Below are positions 1 through 7,825 of a stretch of 33,246 nt of DNA, piece by piece. This DNA is from Pseudomonas sp. dw_612 (GTDB lineage: Bacteria; Pseudomonadota; Gammaproteobacteria; Pseudomonadales; Pseudomonadaceae): the NCBI RefSeq assembly GCF_018449725.1, contig NZ_JAAVVC010000034.1, positions 1 through 33,246 on the forward strand, given 5' to 3'. A program made the translations under genes and the position numbers. Every line of letters begins with the position of its first letter. The stretch's first letter is position 1. The notes under the pieces were generated by a model. The model was not told where the DNA came from. It ran no database searches and saw only the letters and a list, made by a program, of their open reading frames with translations.

Positions 1-136
1 ACGTAACTCTTTGTTTACCAAGGAGTTTCCGTTTCGACTGCGCCGGAAGTGGGGCGAATTATAGACTTCCAGGATCTGCCGTCAACACCTAATTTCACAA
101 TTCTGTCATATAGGTCAGAAAAGCCCTGAAAACGCG

Positions 137-162
137 AAGGCCGGCCCTGACGGGCCGGCCTT
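137..162 (-). terminator. Probable terminator hairpin downstream of bauC
   Basis: Two 11-bp arms (AAGGCCGGCCC / GGGCCGGCCTT) flank a short loop, giving a GC-rich stem that starts 12 bases after the bauC stop. On the minus strand it is followed by TTCGCGTTTT, a modest T-run, so it resembles an intrinsic terminator. The 136 bases to its left hold no gene I can support. Confidence 0.7.
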
Positions 163-174
163 CTCCCCCTCTAC

Positions 175-1668
175 TTACAAGCTAGGGAACGCGAATTGCG
201 ACGCTTCATGGCTCGCCCGTTGCGGCCAGCGCTGGGTGATGGCCTTGCGGCGAGTGTAGAAACGCACGCCATCCGGGCCATACGCATGCAGGTCGCCGAA
301 CAGCGAACGCTTCCAGCCACCAAAGCTGTGATAAGCCACTGGCACCGGCAACGGCACGTTAACGCCAACCATGCCGACTTCAATCTCATCGCAGAACAAC
401 CGCGCGGCTTCCCCGTCACGGGTGAAGATGCAGGTGCCGTTGCCATACTCGTGATCGTTGATCAGTTGCATCGCCTCTTCCAGGCTGTTGACCCGAACGA
501 CGCACAGCACCGGCCCGAAGATCTCTTCTTTATAGATACGCATCTCCGGCGTGACGTTATCAAACAGGCAGCCCCCCAGGAAGAAGCCTTCCTCATGCCC
601 CGCCACACTCAAACCACGACCATCAACCACCAGGGTTGCACCCGAAGAAACACCGTCTTCTATATAGCCACTGACTTTATCCCGAGCCTGACCGGAAACC
701 AGCGGCCCCATGTCCAGACCGCACGACGTACCGGCACCGATTTTCAATGCCTTGATCTGCGGCACCAACTTGGCCACCAGCGCATCCGCCACCTGATCAC
801 CGACGCACACGGCCACTGAGATCGCCATGCAACGCTCACCGCAAGAACCATACGCCGCGCCCATCAGGGCGCTGACGGCGTTATCCAGATCCGCATCCGG
901 CATCAACACCGCATGGTTCTTCGCCCCGCCCAGTGCCTGGACGCGTTTACCGCGCCTGGTACCTTCGGCGTAGATGTATTCGGCAATCGGCGTCGAGCCG
1001 ACAAAGCTCAGCGCCTTGACTTCCGGCGCCTCGATCAGCGCATCCACCGCTGCCTTGTCGCCATGCACCACACTCAGCACACCTTTAGGCAAACCGGCTT
1101 CGATCAACAATTGAGCGATCAGCAGGGTGGAACTCGGATCGCGCTCGGACGGCTTGAGGATGAAGCAGTTGCCACAGACGATCGCCAGCGGATACATCCA
1201 CAGCGGCACCATCGCCGGGAAGTTGAACGGGGTAATCCCCGCTACCACGCCCAACGGCTGGAAGTCCGACCACGCATCGATATTCGGCCCGACGTTACGG
1301 CTGTACTCGCCCTTGAGAATTTCCGGCGCCGCGCATGCGAACTCGACGTTCTCGATGCCGCGCTTCAACTCACCCGCCGCATCTTCCAGCGTCTTGCCGT
1401 GTTCTTCGCTGATCAGTTGCGCGATACGTGCTTCGTTCTGCTCCAGCAATTGCTTGAAACGGAACATCACTTGCGCACGTTTGGCCGGCGGCGTGTTGCG
1501 CCAGGCCGGGAACGCAGCCTTGGCCGAGTCGATGGCTTTCTGAATGGTTTCGCGGCTGGCCAATGGCAGCTTGTGGATAGCCTTGCCGGTCGACGGGTTG
1601 AACACGTCGGCCGTACGACCGTCTTCGGTCACCAGTTCGCCATTGATCAAATGCGGGATGAGGCTCAT
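175..1668 (-). CDS. bauC: CoA-acylating malonate/methylmalonate-semialdehyde dehydrogenase (BauC/MmsA type)
   Basis: A 497-aa aldehyde dehydrogenase that oxidises malonate semialdehyde (3-oxopropanoate) or methylmalonate semialdehyde to acetyl- or propionyl-CoA with NAD and CoA, in the cytoplasm. Visible motifs are TPFNFP with the oxyanion Asn149, GSTPIAE (cofactor site, about 225-231), and SCGERCMA with catalytic Cys280. GGAKNHAVLMPDAD replaces the ELGGK of ordinary ALDHs, so the usual general-base Glu is missing, as is typical for the CoA-acylating subfamily. The start at 1668 is chosen because AGGAGT sits just upstream and MSLIPHLING opens like the family; the reading frame stays open 37 codons further through a REP element and is not expected to be translated. 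It lies downstream of bauA on the same strand and should complete beta-alanine degradation. An mmsA paralogue of valine catabolism is the alternative; the bauA neighbour favours bauC. Confidence 0.93.
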   Translation of the reverse strand: MSLIPHLINGELVTEDGRTADVFNPSTGKAIHKLPLASRETIQKAIDSAKAAFPAWRNTPPAKRAQVMFRFKQLLEQNEARIAQLISEEHGKTLEDAAGELKRGIENVEFACAAPEILKGEYSRNVGPNIDAWSDFQPLGVVAGITPFNFPAMVPLWMYPLAIVCGNCFILKPSERDPSSTLLIAQLLIEAGLPKGVLSVVHGDKAAVDALIEAPEVKALSFVGSTPIAEYIYAEGTRRGKRVQALGGAKNHAVLMPDADLDNAVSALMGAAYGSCGERCMAISVAVCVGDQVADALVAKLVPQIKALKIGAGTSCGLDMGPLVSGQARDKVSGYIEDGVSSGATLVVDGRGLSVAGHEEGFFLGGCLFDNVTPEMRIYKEEIFGPVLCVVRVNSLEEAMQLINDHEYGNGTCIFTRDGEAARLFCDEIEVGMVGVNVPLPVPVAYHSFGGWKRSLFGDLHAYGPDGVRFYTRRKAITQRWPQRASHEASQFAFPSL

Positions 1669-1727
1669 GCAGTACTCCTGAAATTTTGTGCACCGACGCC
1701 CATCGAGGGGCGCCCGTTTAACTTTTG

Positions 1728-1794
1728 CAGGAGCAGAGCTTGCTCGCGATAGCGGTCTCAAGGACCCCATCGCTGGCAAGCCTTGCTCCTACAG
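1728..1794. repeat. REP-type palindromic repeat pair
   Basis: CAGGAGCAGAGCTTGCTCGC and its imperfect inverted copy ending CTTGCTCCTACAG form a long hairpin between bauA and bauC. It is a diverged member of the AGGAGC-AAGCTTGCTCGCGATAGCG subfamily also present at 4216-4305. It could weaken readthrough from bauA into bauC or stabilise the upstream message. Confidence 0.8.
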
Positions 1795-1805
1795 GTCATG
1801 TCGAA

Positions 1806-3155
1806 TCAGTCGATCTTGTTCAGCACTTCGCCGACCGCGTCGAACAGACGATCAAGGTCTTGCGGCTTGCTGTTGAAGGTTGGCCCGAACTGCAGGGTGT
1901 CGCCGCCGAAGCGTACGTAGAACCCGGCCTTCCACAGCGCCATGCCGGCTTCGAACGGACGCACAATCGCGTCGCCGTCACGCGGGGCAATCTGGATCGC
2001 ACCGGCCAAACCGTAGTTACGGATGTCGAGGATGTTCTTCGTGCCTTTCAGGCCGTGCAGAGCATTTTCGAAATGCGGCGCGACGTCGGCCACGCTCTGC
2101 ACCAGGTTTTCCTTTTGCAGCAGGTCGAGTGCCGCCAGGCCAGCAGCACAGGCCACCGGGTGCGCGGAATAGGTGTAGCCGTGGGGGAATTCCACCGCGT
2201 ATTCCGGCGTCGCCTGGTTCATGAAGGTGTGATAGATCTCGGAACTGGCAATCACCGCGCCCATCGGAATCGCGCCGTTGGTGACTTGCTTGGCGATGCA
2301 CATCAGGTCCGGGGTCACGCCGAAGCTGTCGGCGCCGAACATCGAACCAGTACGGCCAAAACCGGTGATCACTTCGTCGAACACCAGCAGGATGCTGTGC
2401 TGGTCGCAGATTTCGCGCAGACGCTTGAGGTAGCCCTCAGGCGGAACCAGTACGCCAGCGGAACCGGCCATAGGTTCTACGAAGACTGCCGCGATGTTCG
2501 AAGCATCGTGCAGCTCGATCAGCTTGAGCAGTTCATCCGCCAGGGCGATACCGCCCTCTTTCGGCATGCCACGGGAGTAAGCGTTGCTGGCCAGCAAGGT
2601 GTGCGGCAGATGATCGACATCCATCAAACCTTGGCCGAACAGCTTACGGTTGCCGTTCACGCCGCCGAGGCTGGTGCCGGCGATGTTCACGCCGTGATAA
2701 CCACGGGCACGGCCAATCATCTTGGTCTTGGTGGCCTGGCCTTTCAGACGCCAGTAAGCGCGGACCATTTTCACTGCGGTGTCCGCACACTCGGAACCCG
2801 AGTCGGTGAAGAACACGTGGTTCAGATTGCCCGGGGTCAGGTCAGTGATTTTCTCGGCCAACTGGAACGACAACGGATGGCCGTACTGGAAGCCTGGCGA
2901 GTAATCGAGGGTGCCCAACTGTTTGGCGACCGCTTCCTGAATTTCCTTGCGTGTGTGACCGGCGCCGCAAGTCCACAGCCCCGAGAGCGAGTCGTAGACC
3001 TTGCGCCCCTTGTCATCTATCAGCCAACTGCCCTCGGCGGCGACGATCAGTCGCGGATCGCGCTGGAAATTTCGGTTGGCAGTGTAGGGCATCCAGTGCG
3101 CATCAAGCTTGAGCTGGCTGGCCAGGGAAGACGGGGCGTTTTCGGGCAAGTTCAT
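1806..3155 (-). CDS. bauA: Beta-alanine:pyruvate transaminase (omega-amino acid transaminase)
   Basis: A 449-aa class III PLP aminotransferase that moves the amino group of beta-alanine to pyruvate, giving malonate semialdehyde and alanine. From memory, the sequence is nearly identical in many blocks to the characterised P. putida enzyme (WMPYTANRNF, GAGHTRKEI, HVFFTDSGSECA, GHPLSFQLAEKI). Asp260 in FDEVITGFGRTG should contact the PLP ring and Lys289 in CIAKQVTNG should form the Schiff base. The start at 3155 is preferred over the in-frame ATG at 3176: GAGG lies at good spacing and MNLPENAP matches the family N-terminus. It is first in a minus-strand unit with bauC 137 bases downstream and is divergent from a LysR gene. 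A sigma-54-like promoter lies about 50 bases upstream. Confidence 0.95.
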   Translation of the reverse strand: MNLPENAPSSLASQLKLDAHWMPYTANRNFQRDPRLIVAAEGSWLIDDKGRKVYDSLSGLWTCGAGHTRKEIQEAVAKQLGTLDYSPGFQYGHPLSFQLAEKITDLTPGNLNHVFFTDSGSECADTAVKMVRAYWRLKGQATKTKMIGRARGYHGVNIAGTSLGGVNGNRKLFGQGLMDVDHLPHTLLASNAYSRGMPKEGGIALADELLKLIELHDASNIAAVFVEPMAGSAGVLVPPEGYLKRLREICDQHSILLVFDEVITGFGRTGSMFGADSFGVTPDLMCIAKQVTNGAIPMGAVIASSEIYHTFMNQATPEYAVEFPHGYTYSAHPVACAAGLAALDLLQKENLVQSVADVAPHFENALHGLKGTKNILDIRNYGLAGAIQIAPRDGDAIVRPFEAGMALWKAGFYVRFGGDTLQFGPTFNSKPQDLDRLFDAVGEVLNKID

Positions 3156-3204
3156 GATTAAAACCTCGCAGGGCAATAAGCGGCGTAGAGATCAAAAGCG
3201 TTCT

Positions 3205-3220
3205 TGCAGCTAAATTGCCA
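3205..3220 (-). promoter_or_regulatory. Candidate sigma-54 (-24/-12) promoter for bauA
   Basis: Read on the minus strand the sequence is TGGCAATTTAGCTGCA, with GG and GC separated by exactly 10 bases and with TGGCA and TGCA matching the RpoN consensus. Predicted transcription would start near 3193 and give a leader of about 38 bases before the bauA ATG. No enhancer-binding-protein site was identified, and the adjacent regulator is LysR-type rather than an enhancer-binding protein, so a RpoN activator encoded elsewhere would be needed. Confidence 0.55.
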
Positions 3221-3280
3221 CGGGGATAAAGTCGGTGAAATCCAACTCTTCTAACGTTCAGTCAGGCCAGCACTAAACTT

Positions 3281-4201
3281 ATGAGTACTCGACGTCCCGA
3301 CCCTCTGGCCCAAGTCAGCGACTTTGATATCCGCCTGTTGCGGATCTTCCGCAGTGTCGTGGAGTGCGGCGGCTTCTCCGCGGCGGAATCGGTATTGGGC
3401 ATCGGCCGCTCAGCCATCAGCCAGCAAATGAGCGACCTGGAACAACGCCTCGGCCTGCGCCTGTGCCAACGCGGTCGGGCCGGGTTTTCCCTGACCGAAG
3501 AGGGCCGCGAGGTCTACCACTCGGCATTGCAGTTATTAAGTGCACTGGAAAGTTTCCGCACCGAGGTCAACGGCCTGCACCAGCATTTGCGTGGTGAACT
3601 GACCATCGGCCTGACCGACAACCTGGTCACCCTGCCCCACATGCGCATCACCCATGCGTTGGCGCAATTGAAGGAACGCGGGCCGGACGTGCAGATTCAG
3701 ATCCGCATGATCGCGCCCAATGAAGTCGAACAAGGTGTACTCGATGGGCGCTTGCACGTCGGCGTCGTGCCCCAGGCCAGCGCGTTGTCGGGGCTGGAAT
3801 ATCAACCGCTCTACAGCGAACGTTCGCTGCTGTATTGCGCGGTCGGTCATCCGTTGTTTTATGTCGACGACAAGCAACTGGACGACGAACGCCTGAACAG
3901 CCAGGACGCGATCGCCCCGACCTTCCGCCTGCCCGCCGAGATCCAGGCGCATTACCAGGCGCTCAATTGCACCGCCAGCGCCTCCGACCGTGAGGGCATG
4001 GCGTTCCTGATTCTGACCGGGCGCTACATCGGTTATCTGCCGGATCACTACGCCAGCCTCTGGGTCCAACAAGGCCGATTGCGCGCGCTCAAACCCACCG
4101 TGCGTTTTTATGACCTTAGCCTCGCGTCGGTCACGCGCAAGGGTCGTCGCCCGCATCTGGTGCTGGAAAGCTTTCTGGAAAGCCTGGCGGCCACGCGCTA
4201 A
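3281..4201 (+). CDS. bauR: LysR-family transcriptional regulator, probable BauR
   Basis: A 306-aa LysR-type regulator. The N-terminal winged helix spans about residues 13-75 (DIRLLRIFRSVVECGGFSAAE, then IGRSAISQQMSDLEQRLG), and a periplasmic-binding-like effector domain occupies about 95-300. It is divergent from bauA across a 125-bp gap, the standard LysR arrangement, and in P. aeruginosa a LysR gene named bauR sits next to bauA. The likely role is control of bauA/bauC in response to beta-alanine. No clear T-N11-A box could be fixed with confidence in the gap. The name rests mainly on context; the LysR family call is secure. Confidence 0.85.
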   Translation: MSTRRPDPLAQVSDFDIRLLRIFRSVVECGGFSAAESVLGIGRSAISQQMSDLEQRLGLRLCQRGRAGFSLTEEGREVYHSALQLLSALESFRTEVNGLHQHLRGELTIGLTDNLVTLPHMRITHALAQLKERGPDVQIQIRMIAPNEVEQGVLDGRLHVGVVPQASALSGLEYQPLYSERSLLYCAVGHPLFYVDDKQLDDERLNSQDAIAPTFRLPAEIQAHYQALNCTASASDREGMAFLILTGRYIGYLPDHYASLWVQQGRLRALKPTVRFYDLSLASVTRKGRRPHLVLESFLESLAATR

Positions 4202-4215
4202 ACCCGCACAAATCC

Positions 4216-4305
4216 GTAGGAGCAAAGCTTGCTCGCGATAGCGTCGTGTCAGTCACATCCATGTCGGATATGAACTCGCTATCACGAGCAAGCTTTGCTC
4301 CTACG
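4216..4305. repeat. REP doublet (REPIN-like)
   Basis: GTAGGAGCAAAGCTTGCTCG...GCGATAGCG is followed by an unrelated loop and then the inverted copy CGCTATCACGAGCAAGCTTT...CTCCTAC. It fills the gap between the bauR stop and the TetR gene and can form a long cruciform or hairpin. The whole-unit palindrome is typical of Pseudomonas REP doublets. Confidence 0.9.
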
Positions 4306-4406
4306 GGTCGTTGGCGCAGAGGTTTTATCGTGTCGGCACTTGTCTCAAACCTGTGGTTGCGCTATCAACGCACTGGTTGCACCCACAGACTATTCCGGAA
4401 GTGCCT

Positions 4407-5057
4407 ATGACCTTTGAAGTCCCCGCCCACGGCGGCAAACCTGCCAGCCGCATTCGTCAGAAGAACGAAGAGACGATCCTCAAAGCCGCCGAAGATGAAT
4501 TCGCCCGACACGGGTTCAAAGGCACCAGCATGAACACCATCGCCCTGAATGCCGGTTTGCCCAAAGCGAACCTGCATTACTACTTCACCAACAAGCTTGG
4601 GTTGTACGTGGCGGTACTGAGCAACATCATCGAATTGTGGGACAGCACCTTCAACACCCTGACGGCCGAAGACGATCCGGCCGAAGCGCTGACCCGCTAC
4701 ATTCGCGCCAAAATGGAATTCTCCCGCCGCCAGCCGCAAGCCTCGCGAATTTTCGCCATGGAAGTCATCAGCGGCGGCGAATGTTTGACCGAGTATTTCA
4801 ACCAGGATTATCGCGCCTGGTTCCAGGGCCGGGCCGCGGTGTTCCAGGCGTGGATCGACGCCGGCAAGATGGACCCGGTCGACCCGGTCAACCTGATCTT
4901 CCTGTTGTGGGGCAGCACGCAGCATTACGCCGACTTCGCCACGCAGATCTGCCGGGTCAGCGGGCGCACCAAGCTGACCAAACAAGACATGGAAGATGCC
5001 GGCGACAACCTGATCCGCATCATCCTCAAGGGCTGCGGCCTGACACCTGCTATCTAA
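4407..5057 (+). CDS. TetR-family regulator, RutR-like
   Basis: A 216-aa TetR-family repressor. The HTH lies at about residues 18-62 (ILKAAEDEFARHGFKGTSMN, IALNAGLPKANLHYYFTNKLGLYVAVL). The C-terminal half has the arrangement I recall from E. coli RutR: AKMEFSRRQPQASRIFAMEV, AGKMDPVDPVNLIFLLWGSTQHYADFA. RutR senses uracil/thymine and controls pyrimidine use. The start at 4407 follows GGAAG; the frame is open upstream but runs towards a REP doublet. The yigZ-like gene begins 7 bases after its stop, so the two are probably co-transcribed. The nearby beta-alanine genes make a link with reductive pyrimidine catabolism attractive, but the effector and targets are not shown by the sequence. Confidence 0.88.
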   Translation: MTFEVPAHGGKPASRIRQKNEETILKAAEDEFARHGFKGTSMNTIALNAGLPKANLHYYFTNKLGLYVAVLSNIIELWDSTFNTLTAEDDPAEALTRYIRAKMEFSRRQPQASRIFAMEVISGGECLTEYFNQDYRAWFQGRAAVFQAWIDAGKMDPVDPVNLIFLLWGSTQHYADFATQICRVSGRTKLTKQDMEDAGDNLIRIILKGCGLTPAI

Positions 5058-5064
5058 GTTCCCT

Positions 5065-5646
5065 ATGCCCTTTACCCTCAGCGGTTTTTGCGAATACCGC
5101 GAAGAGATTCGCAAAAGCCGCTTCATTACTTTCGCCGGGCCAATCGGCAGCCCGGCCGAAGCCCAGGCGTTCATCGAACAGCACAGCGACCTGAACGCCA
5201 CGCACAATTGCTGGGCCTGGAAGCTTGGCGACCAGTACCGCAGCAACGACGACGGCGAACCCGGCGGCACCGCTGGCCGGCCGATTTTGGCGGCGATCGA
5301 AGCGCAGGATTGCGATCAGGTCGCGGTACTGGTGATTCGCTGGTACGGCGGCATTCAACTCGGCACCGGCGGGTTGGCCCGAGCTTATGGCGGGGGGGCG
5401 AACAAGTGCCTGCAAGGCGCGCCAAAGATTGAATTGATCAGTCGGGTGCCGGTGAGCTGTGCCTGTGGGTTTGGCGAGTTGCCGTTGGTGAAGCTGCGGG
5501 TGGCGGAACTGGGCGGCTTGGTCGTGGAAGAATCCTTCACCGCTAATGGCGTGGAGTTGCAACTCGCCATCGGCGAGCAGCAGATCGATACCCTGCAATT
5601 GCACTTGGCCGACTTAAGTCGCGGACGCATTTTGTTGCAGCGCTAG
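5065..5646 (+). CDS. yigZ: YigZ/IMPACT (UPF0029) family protein
   Basis: A 193-aa protein of the YigZ/IMPACT family. Conserved blocks are EIRKSRFITFAGP near the N-terminus, SNDDGEPGGTAGRPIL (about 51-66) and VLVIRWYGGIQLGTGGLARA (about 88-107). The C-terminal region fits the ferredoxin-like second domain of bacterial YigZ. Its biochemical role is not settled; eukaryotic IMPACT proteins act on translational stress signalling, and bacterial members have been suggested to bind nucleic acid. It starts 7 bases after the TetR stop with no strong Shine-Dalgarno, so translational coupling is likely. A family-B palindrome right after the stop may end the transcript. Confidence 0.88.
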   Translation: MPFTLSGFCEYREEIRKSRFITFAGPIGSPAEAQAFIEQHSDLNATHNCWAWKLGDQYRSNDDGEPGGTAGRPILAAIEAQDCDQVAVLVIRWYGGIQLGTGGLARAYGGGANKCLQGAPKIELISRVPVSCACGFGELPLVKLRVAELGGLVVEESFTANGVELQLAIGEQQIDTLQLHLADLSRGRILLQR

Positions 5647-5647
5647 A

Positions 5648-5730
5648 AGATCAAAAGATCGCAGCCTTCGGCAGCTCCTACATTGGGATCGCGATCTTCT
5701 GTAGGGCTGCCGAAGGCCGCGATCTTTTGG
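5648..5730. repeat. Family-B palindromic intergenic repeat
   Basis: AGATCAAAAGATCGCAGCCT...GCAGCTCCTACA is followed 16 bases later by the inverted copy CTGTAGGGCTGCCGAAGGCC...GATCTTTTGG. This repeat family is distinct from the GCTTGCTCGC REPs and recurs at 22941-23052 and 29704-29806. It begins 2 bases after the yigZ stop codon and may act as a transcript end. Confidence 0.85.
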
Positions 5731-6248
5731 GGCATTCCCAGTTTCACTGCATTCAACACTTGCCCACATCTGCTGTGCACCCGGCTGTGGATAACCTGAG
5801 CACATCCCGCTGTAACCCTTCTGTCATGCGGCTTTGCGGGCATTGTTCACTTTTCGTCCAAAACGCCATCAAACATCCTAATTCCACGAAAAAACAAACA
5901 GTTAGCTCGGTTTATCACCTTTAGAAGATAGCCGCACAGTGCTTATGCCCGAGTGTCAGGCTTGCGCACAAATACTGTGGAGCAACCTGTGGATAACCCG
6001 TTCATGGCTGGCGCAGCCCCATATCCGGCATAGCTTGCAGCCGGCTGCTCGTTTTTTGATCAAATTGCCGTGGGCAAAACCGGAGCCTGAATCAAAAACC
6101 TTGCCCTCATGTGGTGCTTGATTCAGCCGCGAAGCAGCTCCAGGCACATCTGTAACGCCCTGAACCGCATGGGTTTACGGAAATCCTGACTCAATGGCCA
6201 GAAAATTGCTTTGTCCACAGGCATAACTCCAAGCGACCCGAGCCAGTC
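5731..6248. other. Non-coding gap with DnaA-box-like 9-mers
   Basis: No convincing gene lies here. Perfect TTATCCACA 9-mers occur on the minus strand at 5786-5794 and 5988-5996. One-mismatch TTGTCCACA is at 6211-6219 on the plus strand, and looser matches are at 5760-5768 and 5976-5984. The centre (about 5870-5930) is AT-richer than the surroundings. The right end carries a sigma-54-like promoter for the ABC transporter operon. Short open frames here lack ribosome binding sites and family features. Confidence 0.6.
6195..6210 (+). promoter_or_regulatory. Candidate sigma-54 promoter for the purine/nucleoside ABC operon
   Basis: TGGCCAGAAAATTGCT has GG-N10-GC spacing with TGGC and TTGCT matching the RpoN consensus. 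The predicted start is near 6221, giving a leader of about 28 bases before the ATG at 6249. It shares 12 of 15 bases with the candidate ahead of the separate BMP binding-protein gene at 14597-14611. No activator site was recognised. Confidence 0.5.
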
Positions 6249-7814
6249 ATGCCCAACCCCGTGCCGATCCCCGATCAAATCCCGCGCCTGCAATTACGCA
6301 ACATCAGCAAACGCTATCCCGGTTGCCTGGCCAACGATGCCGTCGACCTGAGCATCGCCCCCGGTGAAATCCACGCCCTGCTCGGCGAAAACGGCGCGGG
6401 CAAAAGTACGCTGATGAAGATCATCTACGGCGTCACCCACGCCGATTCCGGCGAGGTTATCTGGCAAGGACAACGGGTGACCCTGCGCAATCCGGCCCAG
6501 GCCCGGGGGCTTGGGATCGGCATGGTGTTCCAGCATTTTTCGTTGTTCGAAACCCTGAGCGTGGCGCAGAACATTGCGTTGGCCATGGGCGCGGCGGCCG
6601 GCACGCCGAAACAGCTTGAACCAAAGATTCGTGAAGTGTCCCAACGCTACGGCATGGCGCTGGAGCCGGAACGACTTGTCCACAGCCTGTCCATCGGCGA
6701 ACGCCAGCGCGTGGAAATCATTCGCTGCCTGATGCAGGACATCCGCCTGCTGATTCTCGACGAACCGACGTCGGTGCTGACGCCGCAAGAGGCCGACGAA
6801 TTGTTTGTCACCCTGCGCCGACTGGCCGCCGAGGGCTGCAGCATTCTGTTTATCAGCCACAAACTCGGTGAAGTCCGGGCGCTGTGCCACAGCGCCACGG
6901 TGTTGCGCGGTGGTCGGGTGGCCGGGCATTGCGTGCCGGCCGAATGCTCGGATCAGCAACTGGCGCGGTTGATGGTCGGTGAAGCGGCCGAGTTGATCAC
7001 CGACTACCCGAAGGTCATCGGTGGTGAGGCATTTTTGAAGGTCCGCAGGTTGTCCTGGCACAACCCGGATCCGTTCGGTTGCTCGCTCAAAGACCTCAAT
7101 CTCGAAGTGCGCAGCGGTGAAATCGTCGGCATCGCCGGGGTCGCGGGCAATGGCCAGGATGAGTTGCTGGCGTTGCTCAGCGGAGAGGAACGGCTGAACC
7201 GCAATGAGGCGCAAACCATCAGTTTCGCCGGCCACGCAGTCGCTCATTTGCGCCCCGATGCCCGGCGCAAACTCGGCTTGGCCTTCGTGCCCGCCGAACG
7301 CCTGGGTCACGGCGCCGTGCCGGAACTGAGTCTGGCCGACAACGCCCTGCTCACGGCGTTTCAACAAGGGTTGGTGAGCCAGGGCCTGATTCAGCGCGGC
7401 AAAGTCGAGGCGCTGGCTGAAGAGATCATCCGCCGCTTCGGGGTGAAGACGCCCGACACCCAAACCCCGGCCCGCAGCCTGTCCGGCGGCAATCTGCAGA
7501 AGTTCATCCTGGGCCGGGAAATCCTCCAGCAACCGAAACTGCTGGTGGCCGCGCACCCGACCTGGGGCGTGGACGTCGGCGCCGCCGCAACCATTCACCG
7601 CGCGCTGATTGCTCTGCGCGATGCCGGCGCGGCGATCCTGGTGATCTCCGAAGACCTCGATGAACTGTTCCAGATTGGCGACCGCCTCGGCGCCTTGTGC
7701 AGCGGTCGACTGTCGCCGCTCCAGGCCACCGTCGATACCCGGTTGACCGACGTCGGCGGCTGGATGGCCGGCCAGTTCGACACGCCTCAATCACCCGAAT
7801 CTGCAACGCTTTAA
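6249..7814 (+). CDS. ABC transporter ATP-binding protein, BMP/nucleoside (YufO/NupO) type
   Basis: A 521-aa protein with two fused ABC domains. The first is complete: Walker A GENGAGKST (46-54), Q-loop FQHF (94-97), signature LSIGE (147-151) and Walker B LLILDEP (167-173). The second has signature LSGGN (411-415) but a degenerate Walker A, GVAGNGQDE (297-305), and Walker B LLVAAHP (431-437), so only one site should be hydrolytically normal, as in relatives such as RbsA and YufO. It energises import of nucleosides or bases through the two permeases that follow. The next start lies 11 bases after its stop, so the three genes form one operon. P. aeruginosa has a comparable ATPase-permease-permease set close to its bau genes, as I recall. 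Confidence 0.92.
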   Translation: MPNPVPIPDQIPRLQLRNISKRYPGCLANDAVDLSIAPGEIHALLGENGAGKSTLMKIIYGVTHADSGEVIWQGQRVTLRNPAQARGLGIGMVFQHFSLFETLSVAQNIALAMGAAAGTPKQLEPKIREVSQRYGMALEPERLVHSLSIGERQRVEIIRCLMQDIRLLILDEPTSVLTPQEADELFVTLRRLAAEGCSILFISHKLGEVRALCHSATVLRGGRVAGHCVPAECSDQQLARLMVGEAAELITDYPKVIGGEAFLKVRRLSWHNPDPFGCSLKDLNLEVRSGEIVGIAGVAGNGQDELLALLSGEERLNRNEAQTISFAGHAVAHLRPDARRKLGLAFVPAERLGHGAVPELSLADNALLTAFQQGLVSQGLIQRGKVEALAEEIIRRFGVKTPDTQTPARSLSGGNLQKFILGREILQQPKLLVAAHPTWGVDVGAAATIHRALIALRDAGAAILVISEDLDELFQIGDRLGALCSGRLSPLQATVDTRLTDVGGWMAGQFDTPQSPESATL

Positions 7815-7825
7815 CGGAGTTTCAC

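Noticed and set aside
1669..1779. N-terminal extension of bauC by 37 codons
   Set aside because: It reads through a REP element; the internal ATG at 1668 has AGGAGT and matches the family start.
1725..3161. Long open frame (478 aa) on the plus strand opposite bauA
   Set aside because: It is a GC-rich antisense shadow of bauA with His/Arg/Gln-rich low-complexity composition and no family motif. The same applies to the antisense frames at 6294-7790, 25689-27344 and 31159-33171.
3156..3280. A LysR T-N11-A box in the bauA/bauR gap
   Set aside because: Several weak candidates exist and none has convincing dyad symmetry.
5939..6147. Short frames in the gap before the ABC operon
   Set aside because: No ribosome binding site, no recognisable motif, and they overlap on both strands.
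6120..6248. Possible purine riboswitch upstream of the ABC operon
   Set aside because: I could not build the three-way junction or find the conserved loop bases; a sigma-54 promoter fits the region better.
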